From positions 38,305,660 through 38,369,659 of the forward strand of contig NC_083601.1 in the NCBI RefSeq assembly GCF_029168945.1: 64,000 bases of DNA, in the 5' to 3' direction. Source of the stretch: Cannabis sativa (lineage: Eukaryota; Streptophyta; Magnoliopsida; Rosales; Cannabaceae). Of this stretch, positions 10,140 through 22,591 are shown in pieces; position 1 is the first letter of the stretch; each line of letters starts with the position of its first letter. The translations under genes and the position numbers were made by a program. The notes beneath the pieces are model-generated. The model worked only from the letters and a program-made list of their open reading frames with translations. It was not told where the DNA came from and ran no database searches.

Positions 10140-10720
10140 TCCTTATTGATAGGTTAATTAAAATTTTTACTTTCTGACTTTTGACATGTATTAAATTATA
10201 CATTAGAGCTCGTTTGAAACGTTGTATTAGGTCGTAGTGTATTGTATTGTATTATATTAAATTATATTTTATGCAATATTTTTATGTAAAACGATGTGTG
10301 ATATTAACTTTTATGGACACCTAAATATATAATATTTTAGTATAAATTAAAGTTTAACATAGTATTATATAAAAATATGATATATAATCTAATTCAATAT
10401 AATACAATACGACCTAATACGGCGTTCCAAACGAACCCTTAAATTCTTAATGTCGTTAAAAATACTCTTAAATTATTGAGATTGTTAAATTTAAAGACTT
10501 TTGTTTAATTTCATTCAATTTTACTATTTCAGTAACTGTTTTTGTACTAAACCATGCTACTCAGACTTTGATATCTACTAAATCATGTCCCTCGAACATT
10601 GACATGTACTAAATAATATCCTTGAACTTTCATCTATGTTAAACTTTTTTACTAAAATTGAAAAAAAAATCCTTAAATTCAACAATTTTAATAGTTTAAG
10701 GAACATTTTTAACGACCTTA
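10140..10720. repeat. Dispersed repeat (family Q) interrupted by a Tourist-like MITE
   Basis: Sequence on both sides of 10206-10438 is colinear with an uninterrupted relative at 13155-13487. Landmarks are TGACATGTATTAAAT on the left and GAGATTGTTAAATTTAA, TCATTCAATTTTACT and GAACTTTCATC on the right. The pair shows that the MITE inserted into an older repeat. Confidence 0.6.
10203..10441. mobile_element. Tourist-like (PIF/Harbinger) MITE with TTA duplication
   Basis: The element 10206-10438 begins GAGCTCGTTTG and ends CCAAACGAACCC, with inner arms TATTAGGTCGTA and AATACGACCTAATAC. It is flanked by TTA at 10203-10205 and 10439-10441. A second copy lies at about 14539-14781 in the P450 intron. 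Short TIRs plus a TTA duplication fit PIF/Harbinger MITEs. Confidence 0.7.
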
Positions 10721-10951
10721 AAAATTCAAGTTACATGATTCGATATATATCTCAAGGGACAAAAAAACCTAATTACCTTGTTAATAAATCAAAACCCCAT
10801 ACAATATTACACACTCAAGGCTTCGGTTCTTCTAGATGAATAGAAAATTATAGGCTCTCATTAGTCATTACACTCTTTCTCTACTGTTTCTCCAACCACT
10901 TACTAATAAACAGCAACCAATAGTGTAGTTATACCCTTTTAGTTTTACTCT

Positions 10952-10959
10952 TATAAATA
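10952..10959 (+). promoter_or_regulatory. TATA box of the CYP72A gene
   Basis: A canonical TATAAATA sits 64 bases upstream of the P450 start codon, leaving room for a 5' leader of about 30-35 bases. The leader is A-rich (AAAGAAAAAAATAAAATAAAAG), as is common just before plant start codons. Confidence 0.6.
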
Positions 10960-11022
10960 CCCATTATTTTCTACCTCAACTCCTACTATACCAAAGAAAA
11001 AAATAAAATAAAAGATAAAGAA

Positions 11023-14000
11023 ATGGAGGTCTCAATCTCATTATCAATCCTTTCACTATGTGCTAAATTAATTTGGATAATAATAGTTGTGACATGGATT
11101 TGGAGAGTTGTGAATTGGGTATGGTTGAGGCCCAAAAGGCTTGAAAAGTATCTCAAAAAACAAGGCTTTAAAGGGACTCCTTACAGAGTTCTGTTTGGAG
11201 ACCTGAAAGAAAGCTCTAAAATGATGAAAGAAGCCAAGTCCAAACCCATTAATCTCTCGGACGACGTCGTTCCTCGGATTATCCCTTTTCTCCATCTCAC
11301 AGTCAACAAATACGGTATTTATTTACTTACTTAATTACTTAATAATGCTAATTATTAGTTTCTGATAATTATGCTATGTAATTACTTATCTTTTAATTTG
11401 CTATAGGCTTGGTAGCAGTATTTAATTAACACTTAATAATTAGTTAACAGTTTTTTTATATTATTTATAAAAATAAAATTTATAAGATGTGATATTGAAA
11501 TGCACCTTTTGTAGTATTGAGTATTTTAAAGTATTCAGAATATTAGTATAAAGTATCATACTTAGTACTATTTAGAGATAGCATTTTACAATTAATTAAT
11601 AATATTTAATAAATTAATACATTAATTATTAGTACCTTTTGATATTTTTTAAATATTTCTATTTGGCACATTAAAATACTTAATACTATATTAATATAAC
11701 ACTTTGAAATTAATTATTTATTAATAATTTGTCATATTAAAAAGACTGATAACAGTATATTTGACTGTTTTTGGGACTTGACTTTTTTACTTGCATGTGT
11801 ACTAGTGATATATGGTTCCAAATTTATAACAAAAGGCTACCTATTATATCACACACAATTACACGTGTCATTGTATAAAACTTTATTCTCGTTTCCATTG
11901 CAAAAGAATTTCAATTACTGGTTTTCAACATATATATTTATATAATAGCACATAGGTAAAGTATTCGCCAGTCGAAGGTGGAAGGGATGCTCTTGTAGGA
12001 ATCAAGATCCCGGTTAAAAATAAGGGTTTTATACTGTGTTAAATCTATTAAAATTTAATACATCACTTTTTAATCGGAGATCTTAATTCTTGTGGTATAA
12101 CTTATTTGTACTAAGAAAAGTTTTCTAAATTAGCTTTTTCTTTTAATAATCCTAAATGTTCTTACTATACAGAATTATTTTTATATATTTTTTTTAATAA
12201 TTTATAGTATCAAAAATAAGATTTAAATATTTTACACATAATTATTTTACATATAGTAAATAACTATTTGAATTATATTTTTGATAATGTATAGAATTAT
12301 GAAGAAAAATAAATTAAAAAATCTCCTAAATAATATAGATAAGAGAATTTATCGAAATAATTTTTCGTGGTCTCTTTATCACTACTAAAAAAAAAGAATT
12401 TCCCAACTGTCGGGTATGATATTGTTGTGGGTTATTATAACTGTCGACGCCGACCGTCACAGAACTTAATGGGCATTAGTAGAAAATTATCAGGTAAGGA
12501 TCGGTCGACGATTTAGAATAATCGCTTATATATAGTATAATTTAGTGGACAAACAAACACACATTTATATGATTATACGTCACATGTGCAATATTACCTC
12601 ATCATGAGTTGACTATGGAGAATTTTTTACTAGTGTTGATGTTGATGAATTCAATAATATTAACAATTAATATCAATTCAGGTAAAGATTCATTCATATG
12701 GATTGGACCGACTCCAAGAGTAAACATCACAAACCCAGAACACGTCAAAGATATTTTGATGAAATTAGGTGATTTTCCAAAACCACGTGTCAATCCAATT
12801 GTATATTTGTTAGCTACTGGTCTATCAGATTATGAGGGGGAGAAATGGGTCAAACATCGAAGGATTATCAATCAAGCTTTCCATCTGGAGAAATTAAAGG
12901 TATAAAATATAGTATTATAATATAGAAAAAATCTGGGGTATAGTGTGGTCTCCTACACTTAACCAATTTTGTCAAATAATTACTAGAAGAAATGATTAAG
13001 ATTTTTACCTTTTTAAATAAATAATATTGGTTCATTTTTTAAAAAAAAAAATTATTTTATGTAGTAGACATTTTAGTTGATTGTTTTTTTCCCAAAATCA
13101 AATACAATGTAATGTAGCTATTTAAAATTTTTGGTAAATTTTTAAAAGGCTAATTAACAGTTTTTTTCCCCGAATTTTGACATATACCAAATCATACCCC
13201 CTGAATTTTTTTGGCCGTTAAAAATTTCCCCTGAACTATTGAGATTGTTAAATTTAAGGACTTCTGTCTAATTTCATTCAATTTTACTGTTTCAGTGAGT
13301 GTTTATGTTCTAAAACATGCTCCCCAGACTTTAATATCTATTAAATTATGCCCCTCAAACTTTGATATGTACTAAATCATCCCCGTGAACTTTCATCCAT
13401 ATTAGAATTTTTTTTACTAAAATTAGACAAAAGTCCTTAAATTTAACGATCTTAATAGTTCGGGAGAAAAATTGTTAGTTAGCCTTTTAAAATTTTTTTA
13501 AGTAGTTTATAGTACAAAAATAAAATTCAAACAATTATTTACTACTAGTATAAAAAAAAATAAATAAGTCGTGCTTGCAATAAAATATTTAAATTTTATT
13601 TTCGACATTATAAATTATTAGAAATTTTTTGAAAATTTACAAGTAATTAATCCTAAATAATTATAATATACACGATCATAAAAAAATAGACTAAAAAAAT
13701 TTCATGAATATTGAAATAAATAAGGTGTCTATCGAAACAACCCTTTAGGAATTGTACTGTCTAGTACACCCCCTAAAGGTGTGTTTTAGTAGACCCCTAT
13801 ATGCTTCAACATTCAGAATTTTTTCTAGTCTAATTTTTTTTCATCATAATCGTGTACATTGTACATATATTTAGAATCACATTTAAATTTTTAATAAATT
13901 CTGAATAGTTTACAGTGCTAAAAATAAAATTCAAATAATTGCTTACTTCACGTTTATACTAACTCAGTAAAAAAATTACAAATATATATATTCCCTACGC

Positions 14001-16744
14001 AACACTCCACCAAATAATATTAGAAGAGTACTAATTACAACTTGTTAGAACTTCCACGTCTGAAATCACATGTTGAAATATTTTTTAAAAAAAAAAAATT
14101 ATAATGACATTCTTTGTAGTTATAATATCATCTCTGTAAATTTTTAAAAAATTCTAAATAATTTACAATATCGAAAACAGAGTTCTTGATATTATAGTTC
14201 ATCACTCATATTAAAAAAAAATCAAATATTATTTCGTTATTGTAAACTATTCGAAAATTTTCAAAAATATACAGAAAAGATGTTGTATCTATAACGAACA
14301 TCGCCGTGAAAAAAAATTATTTAAAAAAAAATATTCTGCCATATATTTTCGAGAATGTATGTTAACTAAGAAGTTGTAATATATGAAGTTGACTCTAACA
14401 CTCATCATAATAATATGGACTCACTTTTTAGCCAATACAAATTCTTTATTTGAGGGTGTATCTAAATAGCTTTTGAAGGGTCTCCAATGAAGATTTACCC
14501 TATAATATATATAGAAAAATTTTACGGTTGATCCCTAAGGGCTCGTTTGGAACGCCGTATTAGGTCGTATTGTATTGTATTGTATTATATTGAATTGTAT
14601 TTTATGCAATATTTTTATGTAAAGCTATATGTGGTAATAACTTTCATGGACACCTAAATATATAATATTTTACTATAAATTAAAGTTTAACATAGTATTA
14701 TATAAAAATATGATATATAATCCAATTCAATATAATACAATACAATACAATACGACCTAATACGGCGTTCCAAACGAAAGGTTGTTTTTGTAGATCTTTA
14801 TCTGTTTTGGCATTTAAAAAAAAAACTCAAAACAAAGCAAAAAAGAAATTAATTTAATTTTTTCTTTATGATCGCGTATGTTGTAGCTATTTAAGATAAT
14901 TTGTAAATTTTCAAAAAATATTGTAAATAGTTTACAGTGCCAAAAATTAAATCTAAATAGTTATGTACCATGCGTATAAGATAAATAGTTGTTTATGCAA
15001 TAAAATATATAAATCTTATTTTCGGCATTATAAATTACTCATTTTTTGAAAATTTACAAGGTGGTTCTACAAGATACATGATCATGAAAAAAAAAATTGA
15101 CTAAAAAACTCTTCAATATGCCAAAATAAATAAGGGGTTTACAGAAATACTCATTGAGGAGGTGTAGAAAATTGATTTACTTTTGATTGATATATTATGA
15201 TGTAAATATCTATATACATAATTGCAGCATATGGTTCCAGCATTCTATGTAAGCTGCAATGAAATGTTAACGAAATGGGAGCAATTAATGGTGAAGCAGA
15301 ATGGAAATGACAAAGAATTTGGTGAGATAGATGTGTGGCCTTACCTTCAAAATCTGACTGGAGATGTCATTTCTCGAACTGCTTTTGGGAGTAGCTATGA
15401 AGAAGCTAAGGCCCTTTTCCAACTCCAAAAAGAGCAAGCTGAACTTGCTAATAAAGCTATACAGACTGTTTATATTCCCGGATGGAGGTGCATATATAAA
15501 AATATATATAAATTATTACTACTTACATTCCCTTATTTTAAAATATATAAATAGCTACATATATATATATATATATATCTCTTTAATTGTGCATCTACTG
15601 ACAGATTTTTGCCAACTAAGTTAAACAAGAGAATGAAACAAATAGACAGGCAAGTACAAACTCTTTTGAAAGAGTTGATCAATAAGAGAGAAAAAGCAAT
15701 GAGAGCCGGAGAAGCTGGCCACGATGACTTGTTAGGCATAATGATGGAGTCCAATTTCAAAGAAATTAAAGAACATGGGAACAACAAGAACGTTGGAATG
15801 AGTATTAGAGATGTAATTGAGGAATGTAAGTTGTTTTACTTTGCTGGCCAAGAGACCACTTCAAGCTTACTTGTTTGGACTATGGTCCTTTTAAGTAGGT
15901 TTCCTCATTGGCAAGCTCGCGCAAGAGATGAGGTTTTGCAGGTCTTTGGCGATAACACTCCGGACTTCGAAGGCTTATCACACCTTAAAGTTGTAAGTAT
16001 ATATATATATATATCACCTTGTTGTTTTACTGTTTAATTGCAATAAAGTATTTCAACTTTTATATTAACTCATTATTTCACAATTGTTATGTGATGAGTA
16101 TATTAAAAAAGTTCTATGTAAACAATAATATAAAATGCATAAGATCATAATTCATTAAAAAATTAGAATTTCGTTTAAAGAAATAATAGTAAATGAAATA
16201 AAGCGTCCCAGTATTTTTAAGTTCATAATAAATTTGATTGTCAATTATATTTTCTTGAGACCCGATTTTTTAGTGTAATTTTGTGAATGTATATTCATAT
16301 AAATGACGGATGCAGGTGACGATGATTTTATATGAAGTTCTAAGGCTTTACCCACCGGCAATCTTTATCAATCGCACTGTGCACGAGAAAACACAGCTTG
16401 GGAATATGTCAATACCAGCAGGGGTAGAATTGTCAATACCTACCATCCTTGTTCACTGTGATAGGGAGTTTTGGGGAGAGGATGCCAAAGAGTTCAACCC
16501 AGAGAGGTTTGCAGAAGGAGTTTCCAAGGCCACCAAAGGGCAAGTTTCCTTCTTTCCCTTCGGTTGGGGACCTCGAATTTGCATTGGCCAAAACTTTGCT
16601 TTGATTGAAGCCAAAATGGCCATAGCCTTAATACTACAACGCTTTATTTTTGAACTCTCACCCGCCTATGCGCATGCTCCTATAACCGTTCTCATACTTC
16701 AGCCAGAATTTGGTGCTCACTTAATTCTACAAAAGCGTTATTAA
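11023..16744 (+). CDS. CYP72A: Cytochrome P450, CYP72A-type
   Basis: A haem monooxygenase anchored in the endoplasmic reticulum. CYP72A enzymes oxidise diverse substrates such as triterpenoids, iridoids and gibberellins; the substrate here cannot be told. Five exons join in frame: 11023-11314, 12682-12899, 15228-15487, 15605-15992 and 16316-16744, giving 528 residues, normal for the family. Visible: an N-terminal membrane helix (about 8-30) followed by [16 protein letters not shown]-helix AGQETTS (337-343); ExxR as EVLR (393-396); PERF (448-451); and the haem loop [13 protein letters not shown] with ligand Cys475. All key residues are intact. Intron 2 is 2.3 kb and full of MITE copies. CYP72C1 beside SPS2 in Arabidopsis supports a conserved neighbourhood, although the sequence reads as CYP72A rather than CYP72C. 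A polyadenylation-like AATAAA follows at 16769. Confidence 0.93.
13155..13487. repeat. Dispersed repeat family Q, uninterrupted copy in P450 intron 2
   Basis: Colinear with 10140-10720 without the MITE. It carries TTTTGACATATACCAAATCAT, GAGATTGTTAAATTTAAGGA, TCATTCAATTTTACTG and GAACTTTCATCC. Left and right ends look partly inverted (GAATTTTGACATAT and later ACTTTGATATGT), but no clean ends were fixed. Confidence 0.55.
13730..15165. repeat. Several family-P palindromic repeats and a Tourist-like MITE in P450 intron 2
   Basis: Members of the palindromic family recur at about 13730-13990, 14280-14480 and 14865-15165 (shared CGTATAAGATAAATAG-like, GATCATGAAAAAAA and TTGACTAAAA motifs). The Tourist-like MITE copy 2 lies at about 14539-14781 (GGGCTCGTTTGGAACGCC to GGCGTTCCAAACGAAA). 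Together they account for most of the intron's length. Confidence 0.5.
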
Positions 16745-16774
16745 ATTTAATTGTAGCAACCAACTCGCAATAAA

Positions 16775-18240
16775 TTTATATAGTTACAAATAAATTGCAT
16801 GACCTTTTCTTTCTCAAAAACTTTATGTATCAGTAAACATATCTTGTTTTAAGCAGTATTATATTATTACGAATAAAGTTGCTGAAAACTTAGTAATTAA
16901 TATATAACATTATGGTTACCCTTATATCGTGGATGGTAATATAGGGTAGCTTTTGCCAGTCCAATTACTTTTCCTATGGACGGTTTATATGCTCCACTAC
17001 AATCAAATAACTATAAGGGGGTGTTTGGTATGAGGTATTCAAAATAATTTGATTATAGGGAATATTATGAAGGAGAATATTATTATAGAAAAATGTGTAA
17101 ACTGTGTTTGGTTGTGTAAGGTAATATGTAATAAAATAAATCTCATTAAATCCAAAAAAATACAATTGGATTTTTGCTTATTGAGTTTTCTTTAATTATT
17201 TATTGTATTCCTTTTCCTATTACAATTTGGACATTCCCATGTGATCACACATAATATTCCAATCTGCATTTCTCTTTTTTCTTCTTCACAACTTAATAAC
17301 AAAATATATAAGTAATAATAATAATAAAAAAGAAGCGTGACTTTTATCAAAGTTCACAAAACCAAGCATCAATGGCGAAAAAAACCCAACAAAGTTTACA
17401 ACTAACAAATGATTCTAAGTGCTCGACATATGCATTAGTTTACAGAAGCAAAGTTTTTTAAAGTTACGTGATAATTTACATATATGCTGCAAACACAATA
17501 TACAAAAAAATAAAGAAGAATATGGAGGAAAGAAGAGACAATTATTCACATCTAGAAAGGCAGTAGAGATAATAATAGAAACTTTTCTTTTTTTTTTTTT
17601 TTTATCAATTTTTTTTCTTTTTGAATAAAGATAAATATGAAATTTTAATCGTATAGAGTTTTATTTTAATAAAATATAGTATTTTAAAATAATTTAAATT
17701 CAAATAATTTAATAGTATTTTGTTATAGAATACTATCACTTTTTGTTACCATATTCAATTTATCAACGAAAAAATGGACAATCCAGATATATGCGGACCC
17801 GGCTAGAATGAAAAGTGCAAAATACAAAAATTACACTATTGTCTCTATCGAAGCAAATAAAGATTGAAATCCACCAATGACTATCATTAGTTTTCTTATT
17901 TACAATTTTTAAACAAATGCTATCTTCAATTATCAACAATTTAGAGATTGATTTTTTTTTTTTTTTTATCTTACACCTATTTAAGTAATGTTTCTTTAAG
18001 TATTGGAACATCAATTTTTAATTTATTTTTGGATTAACTTAAAAACATATTTAAATCATCAAGCTTTCTTAAACACTAATATATTGCATTCGGTATTCAC
18101 TTTTAATTGACAACATTATAAACTATAATATTTAGATACACATAATAATAATCTCACCTAATAATTAATAATATTTTTTCTTTAATTTTTAATTGTATCA
18201 CTTTCAAATAACATAGAAAAAAACTAACATAAAATTTAAT
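16775..18240. other. AT-rich intergenic DNA downstream of the P450
   Basis: No gene was recognised. GGGGGTGTTTGGTATGAGGTA at about 17017 and an inverted-looking partner (ACCCTCCAAACAAACAAGG) at about 18800 could be the eroded ends of one large element of about 1.8 kb, but the matching ends are too short to be sure. Confidence 0.3.
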
Positions 18241-18241
18241 A

Positions 18242-18271
18242 TACGTGCCTCGCACGTAACTTTTTGCTAGT
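18242..18271 (+). mobile_element. Helitron 3' terminus
   Basis: A perfect 7-bp stem hairpin, TACGTGC-CTC-GCACGTA (18242-18258), is followed after ACTTTTTG by CTAG (18267-18270) and then T. Hairpin, CTRR end and insertion before T are the terminal signature of plant Helitrons. The element body would extend to lower coordinates. A related terminus on the opposite strand is at 47831-47859. Confidence 0.65.
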
Positions 18272-19079
18272 ATATATATATATTATTTTGAAAATTAAAA
18301 TAAAAATATTTTTTATTATATCTATTTAATGTTTTTTTTTTGACAAAATATCTATTTAATGTTAATTACATATAAATATAAAATAGTTATTTATTAAAGA
18401 AATATATTTATTAATTAGTAAACATTAAATTTTATTGTATTTTTTATTAATTAAAATGAATATTTTTATATATTTTATCACTATATTATTTATTTTTGTT
18501 CGATAAGTTATTTATGTACACTATCCGCATAAATTTTTTTGTATAATAAATATATATGTTATTGCTAATAATATAAAATAACTCAATTAAATAAAACAGA
18601 TCTCACATACTAAATATATATATCGTAATATTTTATTTATAATAAATGAGAATATTATTAGTATTTAAATTTATTTATTAATTTAAAAATATTATTCAAA
18701 TTAATATGATAAAAGGTAATAATTCAATCCTACCTTTTTTAAGGTATGAACATTACCCTCGGTGGTTATATTACTAAGGGAATGACATTGCAAGCGTAAA
18801 CCCTCCAAACAAACAAGGTAATGTTTCACATAGTAAAAAAGAGTCACTATTATTATAACTTAAAAATCGTTTAAAAAAAAATAGAGAAAATGGGATGAGA
18901 GATTTTTTCTGTCCAACAAATATCACCATCCAATTTTTTAGAGCATATTTTGCTTCTCTGTAAACAACTTAATTAGTATATCTCTCAACATGTGAACCAA
19001 TAATTTAAAAAAAAAAAAAACAAGGAACATTCAAAATTAAATTTAAAAAGCTGATGAATCTAATTTTCTTCCACTGGTT

Positions 19080-19190
19080 ATCACCAAGTTTCTTGGTTTG
19101 AATATTCACTGCAGCATCAAAATTCAACTTTAATCCATTTGTCTCAGGTGGTTTTGCATTTGCTTGAACTTTAATACATGAACAAAATTT
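19080..19190 (-). pseudogene. Fragment of a non-LTR retrotransposon RNase H (RVT_3) domain
   Basis: The minus strand reads KPPETNGLKLNFDAAVN, which matches the start of the plant RVT_3 RNase H-like domain (consensus PPxGxxKLNxDAA, with the first catalytic Asp). The frame degenerates soon after. It is a short relic, not a gene. Confidence 0.55.
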
Positions 19191-20021
19191 AACTTTATAC
19201 ATTTCTCTTCAATCATTTTTTCCTTTATAATATTCCCTATAATTAAATTATTTTAAAAAGATAATTTTTGTTTTTATTTTCCACTCTTTTTTTCCTATAT
19301 TTTAGGACCATTTCTCCTTCCCCACCAAGATAAAAAAAAATGCAATGACAAACCAAAAATAGCTGTTAAAAACATTTGAAGATCTGGAGTAGGAGAGCGG
19401 CAGGGCAGTGTTGGTTGTCAGTTTGGACAATGGTTTCGTTGTTTGTTACCAATAACATAAACATGGAACGAGATCCACTCTTTAAGCATCTCAACCCTTC
19501 TATATTGCAGTTGTTACAAAATCTAATGCGGTTTTTTATGCTTATTTTCAGTTTTCAAACCATATACATACCATAGAGAAGCCACAAAATCAAATAATAT
19601 ACAAGAAAAATAATCAAATACAAATTTTAAAATTTAGGGCAGTTAAGGTTCAGTTAAACTGAAACAAATTAAACGTTGAAAACACGAGAAAACATGTCAA
19701 AACCTGTAGCTGCCCCGAAAATAATCAAATATTGGCCGGGTGAAATTGAGTCATCGCAAGATTGAAAAATCAGAACGAAAACCCATTTGGAACGGCCTAA
19801 AGTAAGACGAAGAAGAAGATATAAATAATAAAAAGTAACAGCAAGAATGTCACAGACGATTTCTAATCAAATCTCACAAGGAATAGGAGAGAATGAGAAA
19901 AAGAAAAAGCCTGTGAAGAAATTACTATATGCCTGCAACGGAACATCAGCGCCACCGTTTTTATAAACTCCGACGCCGTGTTCTCTCAAGGCAATGAAGT
20001 AGTTCGATACCCTTCTCTTGT

Positions 20022-20089
20022 TATATATAGCACCACCCTTTCACAATGGGCCTCAACCCTACTTACTTTATATATTCTCTCAAGGCCCA
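20022..20089 (-). promoter_or_regulatory. Promoter-like cluster (Site II elements and TATA) with no clear gene
   Basis: On the minus strand two Site II motifs (TGGGCC at 20089-20084; GGCCCA at 20052-20047) lie upstream of a TATATATA (20029-20022). Downstream is a less AT-rich stretch of about 200 bases, to roughly 19800. Site II elements occur in promoters of ribosomal-protein, snoRNA and housekeeping genes. No coding model or clear C/D or H/ACA box set was found, so the transcript, if any, is unknown. Confidence 0.35.
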
Positions 20090-20772
20090 GAATCGCGGCC
20101 CTTTTATTGTTATTGAAGCTGAATTGTATCCTTTATTTATCGATTAATGCTACCAACTAATATATTGTGGGATCGATTGAGTGCGTCCTTTAAAGTTGAA
20201 ATTTCAATGCTTTATTGATCTTAGTTTATGCAATGTGAGTAAGACATAGCAATAATTTGTGATTCATTCTCACATTGCATCCATAATTTGCAGTTTTGAT
20301 TTCCTTATAATTACTCCTAAACGAAAATGTTAACCCATACTAAACTTGTGATGTTTGATAATTTTTTTCGTTTTGGTTTCAGAATTAGGATTTGAGTATT
20401 GAAATTGAAACTAATCTCACTATCGTTTCCAAAAAAAAAAAAAACTAATTTCACTATATTTCAAAAAAAAATTGTTAACAGGCCAAACTGGAGAAAGAGA
20501 GTAAATGCCATTTAGGGAAGAAGAAAAGACTCAAATGAACATACAAAAGAAGTCCTGGAAAAGTAAGACCAACAACTATAGTATCAAACTATAGAATGAA
20601 ATGTAAATCATGAAATAATACTTTTCTCATTTATAAAATCAATGGGTTTCATCCCATTCAAAGTGAAGTAACAACCTTCTTATAATAGAAACAGGGAAGA
20701 AAAACTAAAAGGCATGCATTAGGAATACAAGTAATTTCCATATTGTATACCTTAAATAAATCTATACTTCCT

Positions 20773-22591
20773 TCAATCATTCCCCAGGAGTCCAAAGCCA
20801 TCAGGGGGCCATACCTAATTACAGGAAGAAAATATTTGAAATGTTGAGCTGCACTTGGCAAAATTGATACAGTTGTTTAAGTAGAGAAAGTGAATGCAGG
20901 TTCGTTTTCATGCAAATTCTTCAAAAGCAATAATTGTTTATGGCACAGAAGATTAACATGCATGCTAAAGTAGCAAACTCCATTTACAGTTGAGAATAAG
21001 TGGGAATATTACACATTGCAGTTCAAAAAATGGTGACTTAAATAGCTGTAAAAACATTACCCTGAGAAACACTTTTCCTTGAATAAGGCCATAAGGTACA
21101 GGGCCAAAATGTCGTGAATCATTGGAGACGTATATGTTATCCCCTTGAATCCAAACATGCCCCTTGGGGACCTAATTTATACAAAATCAAAGCAAATAAG
21201 GAAATACTAAGAACAAAAATGAAATGCTTTAGTCAAACCTAATATGAAACAGATTTTACAATGACAATAGAACAAAAAAAAAAACAAAGGAAAGAAAGGT
21301 ATAGTAACATGTAAGAAACACCCCAGAAAGTTGATCTTCCCACCAGCATAAGTCAAAGCTTATAATTAATTTCAATACCAACTAAGTAAAAACATTAGTA
21401 AGATCCACTTCGTATTATGACAAAATACTATCAATTTTATTTGATAACATGATTTCCCAATTAACAAGATCCTTACTTTACAAAAGAAATATTCCGCTTT
21501 TTAAATAATGCTAGTGAATATTAGATAAAGTCATTATCAGTTTGCTACAATACAATGTTGAAACTTCAAACTTAAACCACTGTCAAAAGAAATAAGATTT
21601 AGTATTTCTTTATTTTTCTTATTGTAGAAATAAGATTTAGTATTGAAGATGTGTAGAAATAAGATGATACAAGTATAACATAAAATGCGTAAGTTTACAC
21701 CTAGATTATATTTATTTTATACCATCCCCAATGTATCTAAAAGACTATGAAGGTTTAAAAGCTTCTTTCACTTTTATTCTGAAACTGCAGATATATGACA
21801 CAATTTAGAGTCAAACTTAGTCACTGTTTCACTCAAGTCGCTAAGGCCAAACAATAATAGGAAAACATTAGCTTATGAAACTCTTTTTCATACCTATAGC
21901 CAATTCCATTTGTATAACGATACTGACTAAAATACTCAATTACAACACGTCTAGAAAGTTATATTTTTACTTCTTCTGAGCTTTTTTTCCAAAGGCAAAC
22001 TCATTCCCAACACCTACCCAAAGTCAATTTACAAGTGAAAAAACCCATATAATATCACAATAATGGGCAACCAAATTTAATTTTGAACAAGGGGGAAGTG
22101 AGAGCAAAGCAAGAGTCTTTAAGAAGAAGCTAAATTACTCACTTACCACAGCAGTTCGACACCTTTCACCGAAATTTGGGTCGAGAAAGTAAGAGACTCG
22201 ATCACCCTCCATGCCCACAATGCGCTTGGTCATTATTTTTCCAGGGTTTTCCGGCGAGCGGACCAATACTAAATCGCCGCGACCCAGCTTCCCAAGCCGA
22301 TGGGACACGTGTTCAGTGATTACCACGTCGCCGGTTACATTCAAGGTAGGGAGCATACTAGGTCCGTGCACCTGCAAATACCAAATAAAAACCGGCCTTT
22401 CTTATATAATGATCTCCGGAAAAAAGGAAGAAGAAAAACATGACTAAGCCGAGACAATTGGGGAAAGATTGAGAACGGACGAGGTTGCAGGAGCAGAGAT
22501 AGGTGTTGGTTATGTGGAGGAGGGAGCAGAAATTTGCTACAATTAAACCTCGATCCATTGCCTCCTTTGCTAAGCTCCGCCATTGTCCCAT
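20773..22591 (-). CDS. IMP1: Mitochondrial inner membrane protease subunit 1 (signal peptidase family S26)
   Basis: A serine protease of the mitochondrial inner membrane that removes sorting signals from proteins destined for the intermembrane space. Four exons join in frame: 22591-22481, 22371-22147, 21171-21061 and 20814-20773, giving 162 residues, the usual length. Visible: an N-terminal hydrophobic segment ([16 protein letters not shown]); box [10 protein letters not shown] with the nucleophile Ser42; [10 protein letters not shown] with the general base Lys86; and [19 protein letters not shown] (box E). Both catalytic residues are present. The first donor begins GTCCGT. The start at 22591 was chosen because [11 protein letters not shown] fits known plant IMP1 N-termini; the frame is open further upstream to 22717. 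In Arabidopsis an IMP1 gene (At1g53530) neighbours FAP3, which is also in this window. Confidence 0.92.

Noticed and set aside
16974..18830. One large 1.8-kb transposon bounded by GGGGGTGTTTGGT and ACCCTCCAAACAAAC
   Set aside because: The inverted match is too short and there is no clear target duplication; it was left as a possibility only.
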